Origin: WTJO01 sp965660165
GTDB taxonomy: Bacteria > Pseudomonadota > Alphaproteobacteria > Puniceispirillales > Puniceispirillaceae
Reading direction: 5' to 3'
Assembly (NCBI GenBank): GCA_965660165.1
Contig: CBFHYU010000010.1
Span: 1 to 64,000 of the forward strand
DNA length: 64,000 nucleotides
Translations under genes and position numbers: made by a program
Shown here: positions 18,509 through 27,296 of the stretch, piece after piece
Position numbering within the stretch: the first letter of the stretch is position 1
Layout: each line of letters opens with the position of its first letter
The notes under the pieces: model-generated
What the model was told of the DNA's origin: nothing
Databases searched by the model: none
The model's input: the letters and a program-made list of their open reading frames with translations, nothing else

Positions 18509-19387
18509 CTATTGTTGATCTCTTCCATTCTTGTCATTGAAATAGCGGAAGAAGCTAGAATTTGGCGATAGCACCATTGATGTACCAGACTCACCTATAG
18601 ATTTCCGATAGGCTTCCATTGACCGATAAAAGGCGAAGAATTCTGGGTCTCTGCCAAAGCTTTCAGCGTAAATCCGAATAGCTTCACTATCTCCTTGACC
18701 TCTTAATTCCTGCGCTTGCCGGCTAGCTTCAGCCACAATCACTGTTCTGGTTTTCTCAGCGTCAGCTCTAATTTTCTGAGCCTCTTCTTCACCTGTTGCC
18801 CGAAACTCTTTCGCTTCTCTCTCACGCTCAGATTTCATCCTGTTAAAAATATTCTGCGAGGTTGCTTGGGGATAATCCGCACGGCGCAACCGCACATCAA
18901 TAATTTCAATGCCAAGAGATTCCACAGAGGCATTTACCTCATCCCTGATAGACCCGTTAATTGATTCACGCTCGCCTGTAAGGATAGAGGCAAGTGTTTC
19001 ACGACCAAGCACGCGTCTAACAGACGAATCAATGATTGATTCAAGCCTTGCTCGTGCGCCTAATTCATTCCGTACTGTCTGGAAAAACAATAGCGGGTCT
19101 TCAATCCGATAACGCGCATACGCATCTACCTGAAGTCGCTTCTGGTCAGCCAAAATAACTTCTTCAGCATCCTGCGGAATCAGCGAAAGCACACGTCTTT
19201 CATAAAAGACTGCATCCTGAATAAACGGAATCTTGAGTGCAAGTCCTGGCTCTTGGATAATGCGTTTTGGCTCACCTAGCTGAAGCACCAACGCTTGTTG
19301 CGTCTGGTTGACGGTAAACAGAGCAGAATATGCACCAAAAATAAGTGCTGCGATGATCAGTAAACTGATATTACGTGTCATTTTCAT
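18509..19387 (-). CDS. hflC: HflC, modulator of FtsH protease
   Basis: HflC pairs with HflK to form the large SPFH complex that encloses and restrains FtsH in the inner membrane. One N-terminal membrane segment (about residues 6-24) is followed by the SPFH/band 7 domain (LVLQLGEPKRIIQEPGL, IEIIDVRLRRADYP) and a charged coiled-coil region around 180-225. Length is 292 residues. It begins 3 bases after the hflK stop. Confidence 0.95.
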   Translation of the reverse strand: MKMTRNISLLIIAALIFGAYSALFTVNQTQQALVLQLGEPKRIIQEPGLALKIPFIQDAVFYERRVLSLIPQDAEEVILADQKRLQVDAYARYRIEDPLLFFQTVRNELGARARLESIIDSSVRRVLGRETLASILTGERESINGSIRDEVNASVESLGIEIIDVRLRRADYPQATSQNIFNRMKSEREREAKEFRATGEEEAQKIRADAEKTRTVIVAEASRQAQELRGQGDSEAIRIYAESFGRDPEFFAFYRSMEAYRKSIGESGTSMVLSPNSSFFRYFNDKNGRDQQ

Positions 19388-19390
19388 CTG

Positions 19391-20515
19391 TTATTCTCCT
19401 GCCTGCTGTGTGTTTCTGCCAAGTTCTTTCAACGGAAGATACGGCACCACAGACTGGCCATCTTCATCAATAATGATTTTCTCGATATTGCCAAACACCT
19501 CTTCGATCGTTTCAATATAGATTCGCTCTCGGGTGACATCTTTATTGGATTCATAAGCTGAGAATACTTGATCAAAGCGTGATGCATCACCTTTGGCTCT
19601 ATTCATCACCTCTTCAAGATAGGCTTCTGCTTCTGCGATTAGCTGGGCAGCCTGACCTCTGGCACGTGGTACAATGTCATTGCGGAACGCTTCAGCCTGG
19701 TTTTTCAGCCTGTCACGGTCCTGACGCGCACGCTGAACATCGTTAAAGGCGTCGATCACATCTGATGGCGGGTCAACAGCCAAAAGCTGAACTTCACGAA
19801 CCCGAACCCCTGAGCGGTAATCATCAAGCAATTCTTGTAATTTTTCACGCACCGCAAACTGAACATTCTGACGTCCTTCGGTCAAGGCTGTCTGAATAGC
19901 TGTTTGCCCGATAATCTCTCTCATAACAGCTTCAGCTGCTACTTTGATGGTTTCGTCTGGATCAGCAAGATTAAACAGATATTCGCCAGCATCCGAAATG
20001 CGCCAAAATACGACAAAATCAATATCAACAATATTTTCATCGCCTGTAATCATCAGGCTTTCATCTGTGATGTCACGCCGAGTTGCGCTACTACCTGCAA
20101 TATCGCGAAAGCCGATTTCAAGCCGATTATCACGTGTAACATCTGGAGTCATTACCTGTTCAACGGGGAAAGGCAAATGATAATGCAGTCCTGGACCAGT
20201 TGTTCTAATCCATTCGCCAAATCTTAACACAACACCTTGCTGTTGGGGATTTACGCGATAAAATCCTGTTGCCGCCCACAGCCCTAACAGGACAATCAGT
20301 CCGATTAAGATAAGCCGTTTTGGCGCACCACCCCCTGGCATTTTGCCGCCAAAATTATTTTTCAGGTCATTGATGACCTTATCAAAGTCAGGTGGATTTG
20401 GTCGACCAGAGGGGCGTTGTGACCCTCCTCCCCATGGGTTGCCGCCATTATTGCCACCATTATCTCCGCCGCCCCATGGGCCGCCATTATTATTGCCTTG
20501 ATTGTTCCAGGGCAT
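19391..20515 (-). CDS. hflK: HflK, modulator of FtsH protease
   Basis: HflK is the larger partner of HflC. The first 55 residues are rich in Gly, Asn and Trp (NNGGPWGGGDNGGNNGG), a normal low-complexity tail. A membrane segment lies at about 66-84, followed by the SPFH domain with NPQQQGVVLRFGEW and VREVQLLAVDPPSDV, and a charged helical region. Length is 374 residues. It is divergent from mrp with a 150-base gap that contains their promoters; I could not fix either promoter with confidence. Confidence 0.95.
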   Translation of the reverse strand: MPWNNQGNNNGGPWGGGDNGGNNGGNPWGGGSQRPSGRPNPPDFDKVINDLKNNFGGKMPGGGAPKRLILIGLIVLLGLWAATGFYRVNPQQQGVVLRFGEWIRTTGPGLHYHLPFPVEQVMTPDVTRDNRLEIGFRDIAGSSATRRDITDESLMITGDENIVDIDFVVFWRISDAGEYLFNLADPDETIKVAAEAVMREIIGQTAIQTALTEGRQNVQFAVREKLQELLDDYRSGVRVREVQLLAVDPPSDVIDAFNDVQRARQDRDRLKNQAEAFRNDIVPRARGQAAQLIAEAEAYLEEVMNRAKGDASRFDQVFSAYESNKDVTRERIYIETIEEVFGNIEKIIIDEDGQSVVPYLPLKELGRNTQQAGE

Positions 20516-20665
20516 GTATCAGGCTCCTATTCGCCGCTGTGCAAAAAACTATGCCAATTTCATAATCTTCATCACCTCTGCACTTGTAAAACAAGCTGTC
20601 AATGATTACGTCAAGATAATAGCATAACCCTTATTATATTTGACCATTGATCAGGAAATTCAAGA

Positions 20666-21811
20666 ATGTCAGACAAAATAACTGAACAAAAAATATTATC
20701 TAGCCTGTCAGACGTAAATTTACCTGTCAAAAATGGCGATTTTTCGGGAAAAAACCTTATTGATGCAAATGCTGTTTCTGGTGTTGCTATCAAAGATGGT
20801 AACGTGATTTTTACGATTGAAATTGATCCCGCCATCTCAGAGCATGCAGATAGCCTGCGCACCAAAGCTGAACAGGCCGTTGATTCACTTGAAGGCGTGT
20901 TATCTGTAACCGCTATTGTGACTGCTCACCGCCAAGCCAGCACACAGCCCGCATCTGCCCAAAATCATGGACATAGTCACAGCCATAGCCATGCTGGCGC
21001 ACCTTCAGCTGTAGAACAAATCGCCTCGCCAGCACGTCATATTGTGGCAGTTGCATCTGGTAAAGGTGGTGTTGGCAAATCAACAACCGCGATAAATCTA
21101 GCACTTGGCTTTGCTGCGATTGGCAAGAAAACAGGCATTTTAGATGCTGATATTTATGGCCCCTCTTTGCCGCGCCTGCTAGGGATTAACCAGCGTCCAG
21201 AAACAAAAGATAAAAAGCTCATCCCAATTGATGCATGGGGATTAAAGGCCATGTCTATCGGGTTTCTGGTAGAAGAAGATAGCCCCACCATCTGGCGAGG
21301 GCCGATGGTGATGTCTGCCTTGCAACAGATGCTAACAGATGTAGCATGGGGCGAGCTTGATGTATTGGTGATTGATATGCCGCCTGGCACGGGTGATGCT
21401 CAGCTAACCTTGTCGCAACGTGCCTCTTTGGCAGGGGCTGTTATTGTTTCAACCCCTCAGGACCTAGCGCTAATTGATGCACGCAAAGGACTTAATATGT
21501 TTAGGCGTGTTGATGTGCCGGTGCTTGGGATTGTCGAGAATATGAGCTATTTTCTTTGTCCTGACTGTGGTGGACGGGCTGATATTTTCGGCTCAGGCGG
21601 CGCTGAAGCAGAAGCGGCTAGAATTGGGGTACCATTCTTAGGTCATGTGCCGTTGGAAATGGAAATCCGCAAAACATCTGATGCTGGCACGCCTGTAGTG
21701 GCAAGCGCACCAGATGGACCTCATGCGCTTATCTATAAGCAAATTGCCGCTGCCGTGAATAGCCAGCTTGATGCCCAGTCAGATGAGATGCCAGCCATCA
21801 TTATGGATTAG
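20666..21811 (+). CDS. apbC: Mrp/ApbC-type Fe-S cluster carrier ATPase
   Basis: This family of P-loop NTPases carries Fe-S clusters to target proteins. An N-terminal MIP18/DUF59-like domain (residues 1-90) precedes a His-rich linker (HGHSHSHSHAG, about residues 98-109). The deviant Walker A GKGGVGKST is at 132-140. The CPDC pair that binds the bridging cluster follows in YFLCPDCGG. Length is 381 residues. AGGA lies 9 bases upstream. Its last 11 bases overlap the convergent folA. The His-rich linker could bind metal, which is inference. Confidence 0.94.
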   Translation: MSDKITEQKILSSLSDVNLPVKNGDFSGKNLIDANAVSGVAIKDGNVIFTIEIDPAISEHADSLRTKAEQAVDSLEGVLSVTAIVTAHRQASTQPASAQNHGHSHSHSHAGAPSAVEQIASPARHIVAVASGKGGVGKSTTAINLALGFAAIGKKTGILDADIYGPSLPRLLGINQRPETKDKKLIPIDAWGLKAMSIGFLVEEDSPTIWRGPMVMSALQQMLTDVAWGELDVLVIDMPPGTGDAQLTLSQRASLAGAVIVSTPQDLALIDARKGLNMFRRVDVPVLGIVENMSYFLCPDCGGRADIFGSGGAEAEAARIGVPFLGHVPLEMEIRKTSDAGTPVVASAPDGPHALIYKQIAAAVNSQLDAQSDEMPAIIMD

Positions 21812-22382
21812 GCTTTGATATCTTGAGATCAAGCAAGGCAGTTGACGGTATTTTCCGTGTCAATTTATGATAGCTGAAGGCAGGGTGAGAGTCTGTTTTT
21901 GCGAATTGTTCTAGCATGTCATCATGCCATTGATCTGAATCTAATTCTGGAAAGCGGACGCCTTCTTGGCTATCATCTTCAACGATAGTAGCATCAATTT
22001 CATTACAATATTCCAGTCCAATCCGATAAATCTCGCCGCCGCCAAACAGGATGATGCGGTCTTCAGCTATCTCACTGTCACGATATTGCTCGGCTAACCA
22101 TGCGTTGGCGGCTATCAATGCTTCTTGAAAAGAAATAACACTAACAACCCCTTCTGCTGAAAATGCAGCATTCCGTGTCATCACAATATTTAACCTGCCA
22201 GGAAGCGCTCTTCCAATTGACTGATATGTTTTGCGCCCCATGATAAGCGGACAGCCCATTGTGAGGCGCTTAACGCGCTGCAAGTCACCTGGTAAATGCC
22301 AAATTAGCCCTGTACCATCACCAATTACATAATTTTGTGCCATCGCAACAACACATACCAGCCTGTTCTGTATGGCATCCAT
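21801..22382 (-). CDS. folA: Dihydrofolate reductase
   Basis: FolA reduces dihydrofolate to tetrahydrofolate and so restores the cofactor spent by ThyA. Family blocks are visible: VVAMAQNYVIG at the N-terminus, WHLPGDLQRVKRLTMG, PLIMGRKTYQSIG and ILFGGGEIY. The length of 193 residues is slightly long because of a C-terminal extension and an insertion near residue 95-110. It starts 7 bases after thyA, and the two form an operon. Confidence 0.95.
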   Translation of the reverse strand: MDAIQNRLVCVVAMAQNYVIGDGTGLIWHLPGDLQRVKRLTMGCPLIMGRKTYQSIGRALPGRLNIVMTRNAAFSAEGVVSVISFQEALIAANAWLAEQYRDSEIAEDRIILFGGGEIYRIGLEYCNEIDATIVEDDSQEGVRFPELDSDQWHDDMLEQFAKTDSHPAFSYHKLTRKIPSTALLDLKISKPNP

Positions 22383-22389
22383 CTTGATA

Positions 22390-23184
22390 TCACACAGCTA
22401 TTGGCGCAGGAATGGACGGGTCTGCCTGATAATCTTCAATTGAGATATGTTCAAACTTAAAATCAAACAAATTATCTGGTGGCTGTGTAAATACTAGCTT
22501 TGGCAGAGGTGATGGCGAGCGGGTAAGCTGCATTTTAGCTTGCTCAAAATGATTATGGTATAGATGGGCATCCCCTAGCGTATGCACAAAATCGCCTACT
22601 TTCAGGCCGCTTACATGCGCAATCATATGGGTAAATAGCGCATAAGAGGCAATATTGAACGGCACACCCAGAAAAATATCGGCAGAACGCTGATAAAGCT
22701 GACACGATAATGTGCCATCCGCCACATAGAATTGAAACAGACAATGACATGGCGGAAGTGCCATCTTGCCAACATCTGACGGGTTCCATGCGGTAATAAT
22801 ATGACGCCGAGATTCTGGATTGTCTGTTAGCCCTGCCAGTAATTCGGCAAGCTGGTCTATCACCCTCCCGTCTGGAGTGTGCCAAGAACGCCATTGCTTG
22901 CCATAGACAGGCCCTAACTCACCTGTCTCATCTGCCCATTCATCCCAGATAGACACACCATTTTCTTTAAGATAGCCAATATTGGTATCCCCTTTGATAA
23001 ACCATAATAATTCATGGATAATCGAACGGGTATGCAGTTTTTTTGTGGTCAGAAGCGGAAAGCCGTCAGATAGATTAAACCGCATCTGATACCCAAAGAC
23101 AGAGCGTGTGCCTGTACCTGTCCTATCGCCTCTATCTATGCCAGCTTCCAGCACATGCGATAGCAAATCAAGATACTGTTTCAT
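22390..23184 (-). CDS. thyA: Thymidylate synthase
   Basis: ThyA methylates dUMP to dTMP with methylene-tetrahydrofolate. The catalytic Cys146 is in PPCHCLFQF, with RRHIITAWNPSD before it and QLYQRSADIFLGVPFNIASY after it as dUMP-binding blocks. At 264 residues it has the same length as the E. coli enzyme. The ATG at 23184 has AGGAG 5 bases upstream and is preferred to the GTG just before it. The leader contains an inverted repeat that ends next to this ribosome site. Confidence 0.97.
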   Translation of the reverse strand: MKQYLDLLSHVLEAGIDRGDRTGTGTRSVFGYQMRFNLSDGFPLLTTKKLHTRSIIHELLWFIKGDTNIGYLKENGVSIWDEWADETGELGPVYGKQWRSWHTPDGRVIDQLAELLAGLTDNPESRRHIITAWNPSDVGKMALPPCHCLFQFYVADGTLSCQLYQRSADIFLGVPFNIASYALFTHMIAHVSGLKVGDFVHTLGDAHLYHNHFEQAKMQLTRSPSPLPKLVFTQPPDNLFDFKFEHISIEDYQADPSIPAPIAV

Positions 23185-23194
23185 CACTGCTCCT

Positions 23195-23263
23195 TTGGCC
23201 TGACTGTCTGAAGTATTTAGTTCTTGAATTAGATAGCTTGCACATTACCAAGACACAGGCCAA
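23195..23263 (-). promoter_or_regulatory. Inverted repeat in the thyA leader
   Basis: TTGGCCTG (23195-23202) and CAGGCCAA (23256-23263) are perfect complements 53 bases apart, and four more pairs can form beyond a 2-base bulge (TGTC with GACA). On the minus strand the second arm ends directly at the AAAGGAG ribosome site of thyA. If transcribed, it would make a stem next to the site of translation initiation. Function is inference. Confidence 0.35.
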
Positions 23264-23310
23264 GCGGTAAATAGATAAATCACAGGAAATGAGATGAATG
23301 ACAATTTGCT

Positions 23311-23338
23311 TTGCCTTAACTCAAACAGGGTTTATACT
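23311..23338 (+). promoter_or_regulatory. ssrA promoter
   Basis: TTGCCT (23311-23316) and TATACT (23333-23338), 16 bases apart, match a sigma-70 promoter well. The predicted RNA start near 23345 gives an acceptor piece of about 83 bases, a sensible size for a permuted tmRNA. Confidence 0.65.
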
Positions 23339-23344
23339 ATAGCT

Positions 23345-23427
23345 GTTAGGCTTGTCCTGACTATGGCGATAAACGTGATACGGAATAAGCAGGGCGGACC
23401 CGGGGGCGGTACCCGGCGCCTCCACCA
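23345..23427 (+). ncRNA. ssrA: Two-piece tmRNA, acceptor piece
   Basis: In a permuted ssrA gene the 3' (acceptor) part comes first. The T-arm is visible as CCGGG, loop GGCGGTA, CCCGG (around 23400-23415), followed by the acceptor strand CGCCTCC and an encoded ACCA end at 23424-23427. That acceptor strand pairs over seven positions (one G-U) with GGGGGCG at 23497-23503, the start of the coding piece, as a tRNA-like acceptor stem requires. The 5' end is set from the promoter and is approximate. Confidence 0.88.
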
Positions 23428-23496
23428 ATTTTGGGCTAGTGACTGGCTTTGCACAGTGTTTATGCCCATATACACCACGCTTTTAGGTGTATTTTT
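23428..23496 (+). other. Excised spacer between the two tmRNA pieces
   Basis: This 69-base segment joins the CCA end of the acceptor piece to the first base of the coding piece and should be removed from the precursor. It contains a short hairpin (ACACC at 23472-23476, GGTGT at 23486-23490) followed by ATTTTT immediately before the mature 5' end, possibly a processing signal. Confidence 0.7.
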
Positions 23497-23720
23497 GGGG
23501 GCGAAATAGGATCGACGCATGTAGTAAAGGTGTTATTTTCGCTCGGTATGGTAACCGCCGATATCGGGCCAATGTAGTAGTTGCAAATGACAACACTGCT
23601 CCGGTTGCTGTAGCTGCGTAACGCAGGTAAAGCACCATTTTTAAAGTCCAGTCCGCTTGAGCTCGGGCTGGCGGGGTTGGGAAGCGCACCTGGCAACAGA
23701 AGCGTTTCCACTTAACCAAA
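23497..23720 (+). ncRNA. ssrA: Two-piece tmRNA, coding piece with proteolysis tag
   Basis: The piece begins GGGGGCG (acceptor stem 5' strand) followed by a D-arm-like GGATCGACGC. The tag frame starts at the resume codon GCA (23583-23585) and ends at TAA (23619-23621), encoding ANDNTAPVAVAA. With the alanine from the charged tmRNA, stalled proteins gain AANDNTAPVAVAA; the ANDN start and hydrophobic AA end fit alphaproteobacterial tags and ClpXP recognition. Several GC-rich helices follow. The 3' end is an estimate. The sspB start lies just downstream. Confidence 0.9.
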
Positions 23721-23746
23721 GCGAGCATAAGGGCGCTGAGAAAGCA

Positions 23747-24268
23747 ATGAGTGAAAGCACAGATGAAGACGCCATAAATTACGAGCTTTTAGTTGAAGAT
23801 TCGCTTCGTACAGTTGTCAGAAGTGCATTGGCGCTAGTGGCACATGAAGGTCTGCCTGGTGATGCGCATTTTTACATTTCTTTCAAAACAAATCATCCAG
23901 ATGTAGATATTAGCGATAGTCTGCGTGACGCCCATAAAGATGAGATGACGATTGTACTTCAGCATCAATTCTGGGATTTAACTGTCACTGAACAGGGTTT
24001 TTCAGTTGGGCTGTCATTTTCAGGCATCCAGCATAATCTGAAAATCCCTTTTGCGGCGATTACACATTTCACTGACCCATCTGTTGGGTTTGGCCTGCAA
24101 TTTAGCAGTGCAGAAGATGAACAGCCTGCCCACTCATCTGAGCCTGAAGCGCCCACATCTACATTAGATATTGCCAAACCAGCCAAAGAACAGGCTGACC
24201 CCAAACCAGATGGCGAGTCTCAAGATAGCGCTAAAATTGTGTCTCTTGACCATTTTCGGAAACATTAG
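23747..24268 (+). CDS. sspB: ClpXP adaptor SspB (alpha type)
   Basis: SspB tethers tmRNA-tagged proteins to ClpXP. The 173-residue protein has the alpha-type core: LRTVVRSALALVAHEG, FYISFKTNHPDVDIS, DEMTIVLQHQFWDLTV and FAAITHFTDPSVGFGLQF. An acidic, proline-rich linker of about 40 residues leads to the C-terminal tail AKIVSLDHFRKH, which corresponds to the ClpX-binding peptide. I placed the start at the ATG at 23747; upstream codons in the same frame lie in the tmRNA. Its position directly behind ssrA joins the tag and its reader. Confidence 0.92.
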   Translation: MSESTDEDAINYELLVEDSLRTVVRSALALVAHEGLPGDAHFYISFKTNHPDVDISDSLRDAHKDEMTIVLQHQFWDLTVTEQGFSVGLSFSGIQHNLKIPFAAITHFTDPSVGFGLQFSSAEDEQPAHSSEPEAPTSTLDIAKPAKEQADPKPDGESQDSAKIVSLDHFRKH

Positions 24269-24374
24269 ATCGCTAGATACTCGCTGTATGAATCATATCG
24301 TCTGTTCAGCAATGATACCTAATGCGCCGTCTATCTAACCATTTTCAAGCTTGCCTAACTACATGGTGAATAAC

Positions 24375-25976
24375 ATGACTGAATTTTTGTATAGCCCTCT
24401 TTTATCTGTAACCTCTGATGATACTGAATATCGCAAGATTTCATCTGACTATGTATCTGTGAAACAGCATGATGGTATGGATGTGTTACATGTCGATCCC
24501 AACGGATTAACGATGCTAGCAGAACAGGCAATGGCCGATGTATCTCACCTGCTAAGAAGTAGCCATCTTGCCCAGCTTAAGGCCATTCTTGATGATGATG
24601 AGGCAAGCAATAATGACAAGTTTGTTGCGCTTGAAATGCTGAAAAACGCTGTTATTTCAGCAGATAAGGTACTGCCCATGTGTCAAGATACAGGCACAGC
24701 TTTGGTAAATGCAACCAAAGGAGAGCGTGTGCTAACAGGCGGCAATGATGCAAAATCATTATCGAAAGGCATCTTTAATACCTATCAAAGCCATAATTTG
24801 CGGTTCTCACAACTTGCGCCGCTAAGCATGTTTGAAGAGATCAACACAAATAACAATCTGCCTGCACAGATTGATATTGCTGCAGGCGATGGGGATGAAT
24901 ATCAGTTCACCTTTATTCAAAAAGGTGGCGGGTCAGCAAATAAAACCTTCTTGTATCAAAAAACAAAGGCTGTTCTGAATCCAGAGGCACTTCGGGCGTT
25001 TCTGCATGAAGCGATTATCTCGCTGGGTACAGCTGCCTGTCCGCCTTATCATCTAGCGATTGTCATAGGCGGTACATCTGCTGAATTTAACCTGAAAACT
25101 GTGAAAAAAGCCTCTGTGCGAGATTTAGATAATCTGCCAACGTCTGGTGATAATACGGGGCGCGGCTGGCGTGATCTGGAATGGGAAGCAGAGATTCTTC
25201 AGATGACACGTGAGCTAGGTATCGGCGCACAATTTGGCGGTAAATATTATTGCCATGATGTGCGTGTTATCAGACTGCCACGTCATGGGGCAAGCTGTCC
25301 TATTGGGATTGGTGTTTCCTGTTCGGCAGACAGGCAGATTAAAGCCAAAATCACCAAAGACGGCCTATTTCTTGAACAGCTAGAAGCCAACCCTGCGCGC
25401 TTTTTGCCTGAGGTAGATATTTCCGAGACTGAGGTAGTGAATATTGATCTTAATCAGCCAATGCCAGATATTTTGAAAACCTTGTCTCAATATCCCGTAA
25501 AGACACGGGTTAATCTGACAGGTCCAATGATTGTGGCGCGTGATATTGCCCATGCGAAATTACGTGAACAGCTAGAACAGACAGGCACATTACCAGATTA
25601 TATCAAAAACCATCCTGTCTATTATGCAGGCCCTGCAAAAACGCCTGAAGGCCATGCCTCTGGCTCATTTGGCCCTACCACTGCTGGCCGCATGGATAGC
25701 TATGTTGATCAATTTCAGGCGGCGGGTGGCTCAATGGTAATGCTGGCCAAAGGCAACAGATCGGCCAGTGTAAAACAGGCATGTGCCAAACATGGCGGGT
25801 TCTATCTCGGCTCAATCGGCGGCGTAGCGGCAAAATTGGCGCTTAATTCAATCAAGAAGGTCGAAGTGCTTGAATATCCAGAGCTAGGCATGGAAGCTAT
25901 CTGGCGTATTGAAGTTGAAGATTTTCCTGCCTTTATCGTAACAGATGATAAGGGCAATGATTTTTTTACCCTATAG
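24375..25976 (+). CDS. fumA: Class I (iron-sulfur) fumarate hydratase
   Basis: This TCA-cycle enzyme interconverts fumarate and malate with a labile 4Fe-4S cluster. Three cysteines in family contexts are visible: LPMCQDTGTA, AACPPYHLA and ASCPIGIGVSCSADRQ. The C-terminal half has FGPTTAGRMDSYVDQFQAAGGSM, the beta-subunit-like substrate domain. At 533 residues it is the fused single-chain form. I prefer the ATG at 24375 (GGTGA 7 bases upstream) over an in-frame TTG at 24351 and an ATG at 24363. It converges with glcF with 7 bases between stops. Tartrate dehydratases share this fold, but the length and context favour fumarase. Confidence 0.92.
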   Translation: MTEFLYSPLLSVTSDDTEYRKISSDYVSVKQHDGMDVLHVDPNGLTMLAEQAMADVSHLLRSSHLAQLKAILDDDEASNNDKFVALEMLKNAVISADKVLPMCQDTGTALVNATKGERVLTGGNDAKSLSKGIFNTYQSHNLRFSQLAPLSMFEEINTNNNLPAQIDIAAGDGDEYQFTFIQKGGGSANKTFLYQKTKAVLNPEALRAFLHEAIISLGTAACPPYHLAIVIGGTSAEFNLKTVKKASVRDLDNLPTSGDNTGRGWRDLEWEAEILQMTRELGIGAQFGGKYYCHDVRVIRLPRHGASCPIGIGVSCSADRQIKAKITKDGLFLEQLEANPARFLPEVDISETEVVNIDLNQPMPDILKTLSQYPVKTRVNLTGPMIVARDIAHAKLREQLEQTGTLPDYIKNHPVYYAGPAKTPEGHASGSFGPTTAGRMDSYVDQFQAAGGSMVMLAKGNRSASVKQACAKHGGFYLGSIGGVAAKLALNSIKKVEVLEYPELGMEAIWRIEVEDFPAFIVTDDKGNDFFTL

Positions 25977-25983
25977 GCGAAAG

Positions 25984-27294
25984 CTAATTCTTCTGCCTCT
26001 TGGCCTGTGCGATAGCCTTTGGCGTTGGCCCGCCATATGCCCAATCAAGTAACTGGACAGTATGGCATATTGGCATATCTGCTGAGCTAAGTTGATTGAT
26101 ACATCCTAGATTTCCTGCGGCAACAAGGTCAGCGCCTGTGGCGTTAAGTGCGGCCTGCTTACGCGCCTGTAGCTGTTGTGATAAGTCTGGCTGAAGCACA
26201 TTATACACCCCTGCCGAGCCACAACAAAGATGAGCTTCAGCGGGATTTACTATTGTAAAGCCAGCCCCCTTCAGAAGCTGTTTAGGCGCATCAATGACCC
26301 GTTGGCCATGCTGAAGCGAGCACGCCGCATGATAGGCTACAACCAACCCGTTAGAGGCGTTTTGCGGCAAATTATCCAAGCTGGCAAGCAATTCTGAAAT
26401 ATCCATTGAAAGCGCTGAAATCTGTTTGCCTATATCTGCATAGTTAGGGTCATCGGCCAATAGACCAGCATAATCTTTAAGCTGGGTTCCACAGCCAGAT
26501 GTATTTACGATAATCGCATCAATCGTGCCTGCCTCAATTTCCTTGCGCCATGCATCTGCTGTCTGACGCATTGTCTGTTTTGCCTGATCATGCGCCGAGA
26601 TGTGATGCGCCAACGCACCACAACAGGCTGCGTTTTGCCTTACCACAACATCAACACCAAACCTGTTTAGAAGCCTGACAGTTGCAGCATTTATTTCAGG
26701 GTCAATCGCTCTTTGCGCACAGCCTGCCAACAGCATTACACGCCTGACTGGGGTTGTTTTATTATTAGCATATAGGCTGTCTGTTTTGCCTATCGGATCA
26801 AGCCGATACGACGTTGCAGGTGCAAGTGATACCATTGCTTTTAGCCGTTTTGGTAGCATGAATGAGAACGGCTTTGCCAGCCGTGCCGCATGCAATGCCA
26901 GATGAAACCTGCTTGCTTGCGGGACAGTCATGCGCAATAGCCATCTGATAATGCGATCTGCAAGGGGGCGCGTTGTATGGCTGTCTAGCTTTTCGCGTCC
27001 AATATCTACCAGATGCATATAATCTACCCCAGATGGGCAAGTTGTCATGCAAGAAAGACAGGTTAGACACCTATCAAGATGATATTGCAGGCGGCTATCA
27101 GCAGGGCTATCTTGTTCCAGAAAATCACGCATCATCCAGATTCGCCCTCTTGGGCTATCTCTTTCATCGCCCGTTATCACAAAAGTAGGACAGGTTGCAG
27201 TGCAAAACCCGCAATGTACGCATTTTCGCAAAATATCATCTGCGTGTTTTATGTGCGGATCTGCAAGCTGTTCTGCTGAAAAATGGGTTTGCAT
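25984..27294 (-). CDS. glcF: Glycolate oxidase iron-sulfur subunit
   Basis: GlcF passes electrons from the flavin subunit to the respiratory chain. Two 4Fe-4S motifs are near the N-terminus: CVHCGFCTATCP and CLTCLSCMTTCP. Two CCG-type domains follow, with AACCGALAHH and HLCCGSAGVYNVLQP. Length is 436 residues. The start is 2 bases from the glcE stop, so the genes are translationally linked in glcDEF. Confidence 0.95.
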   Translation of the reverse strand: MQTHFSAEQLADPHIKHADDILRKCVHCGFCTATCPTFVITGDERDSPRGRIWMMRDFLEQDSPADSRLQYHLDRCLTCLSCMTTCPSGVDYMHLVDIGREKLDSHTTRPLADRIIRWLLRMTVPQASRFHLALHAARLAKPFSFMLPKRLKAMVSLAPATSYRLDPIGKTDSLYANNKTTPVRRVMLLAGCAQRAIDPEINAATVRLLNRFGVDVVVRQNAACCGALAHHISAHDQAKQTMRQTADAWRKEIEAGTIDAIIVNTSGCGTQLKDYAGLLADDPNYADIGKQISALSMDISELLASLDNLPQNASNGLVVAYHAACSLQHGQRVIDAPKQLLKGAGFTIVNPAEAHLCCGSAGVYNVLQPDLSQQLQARKQAALNATGADLVAAGNLGCINQLSSADMPICHTVQLLDWAYGGPTPKAIAQAKRQKN

Positions 27295-27296
27295 GA

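Noticed and set aside
23294..23746. Short reading frames on both strands across the ssrA region
   Set aside because: They overlap the tmRNA, whose paired acceptor stem, T-arm, CCA end and tag frame explain this DNA.
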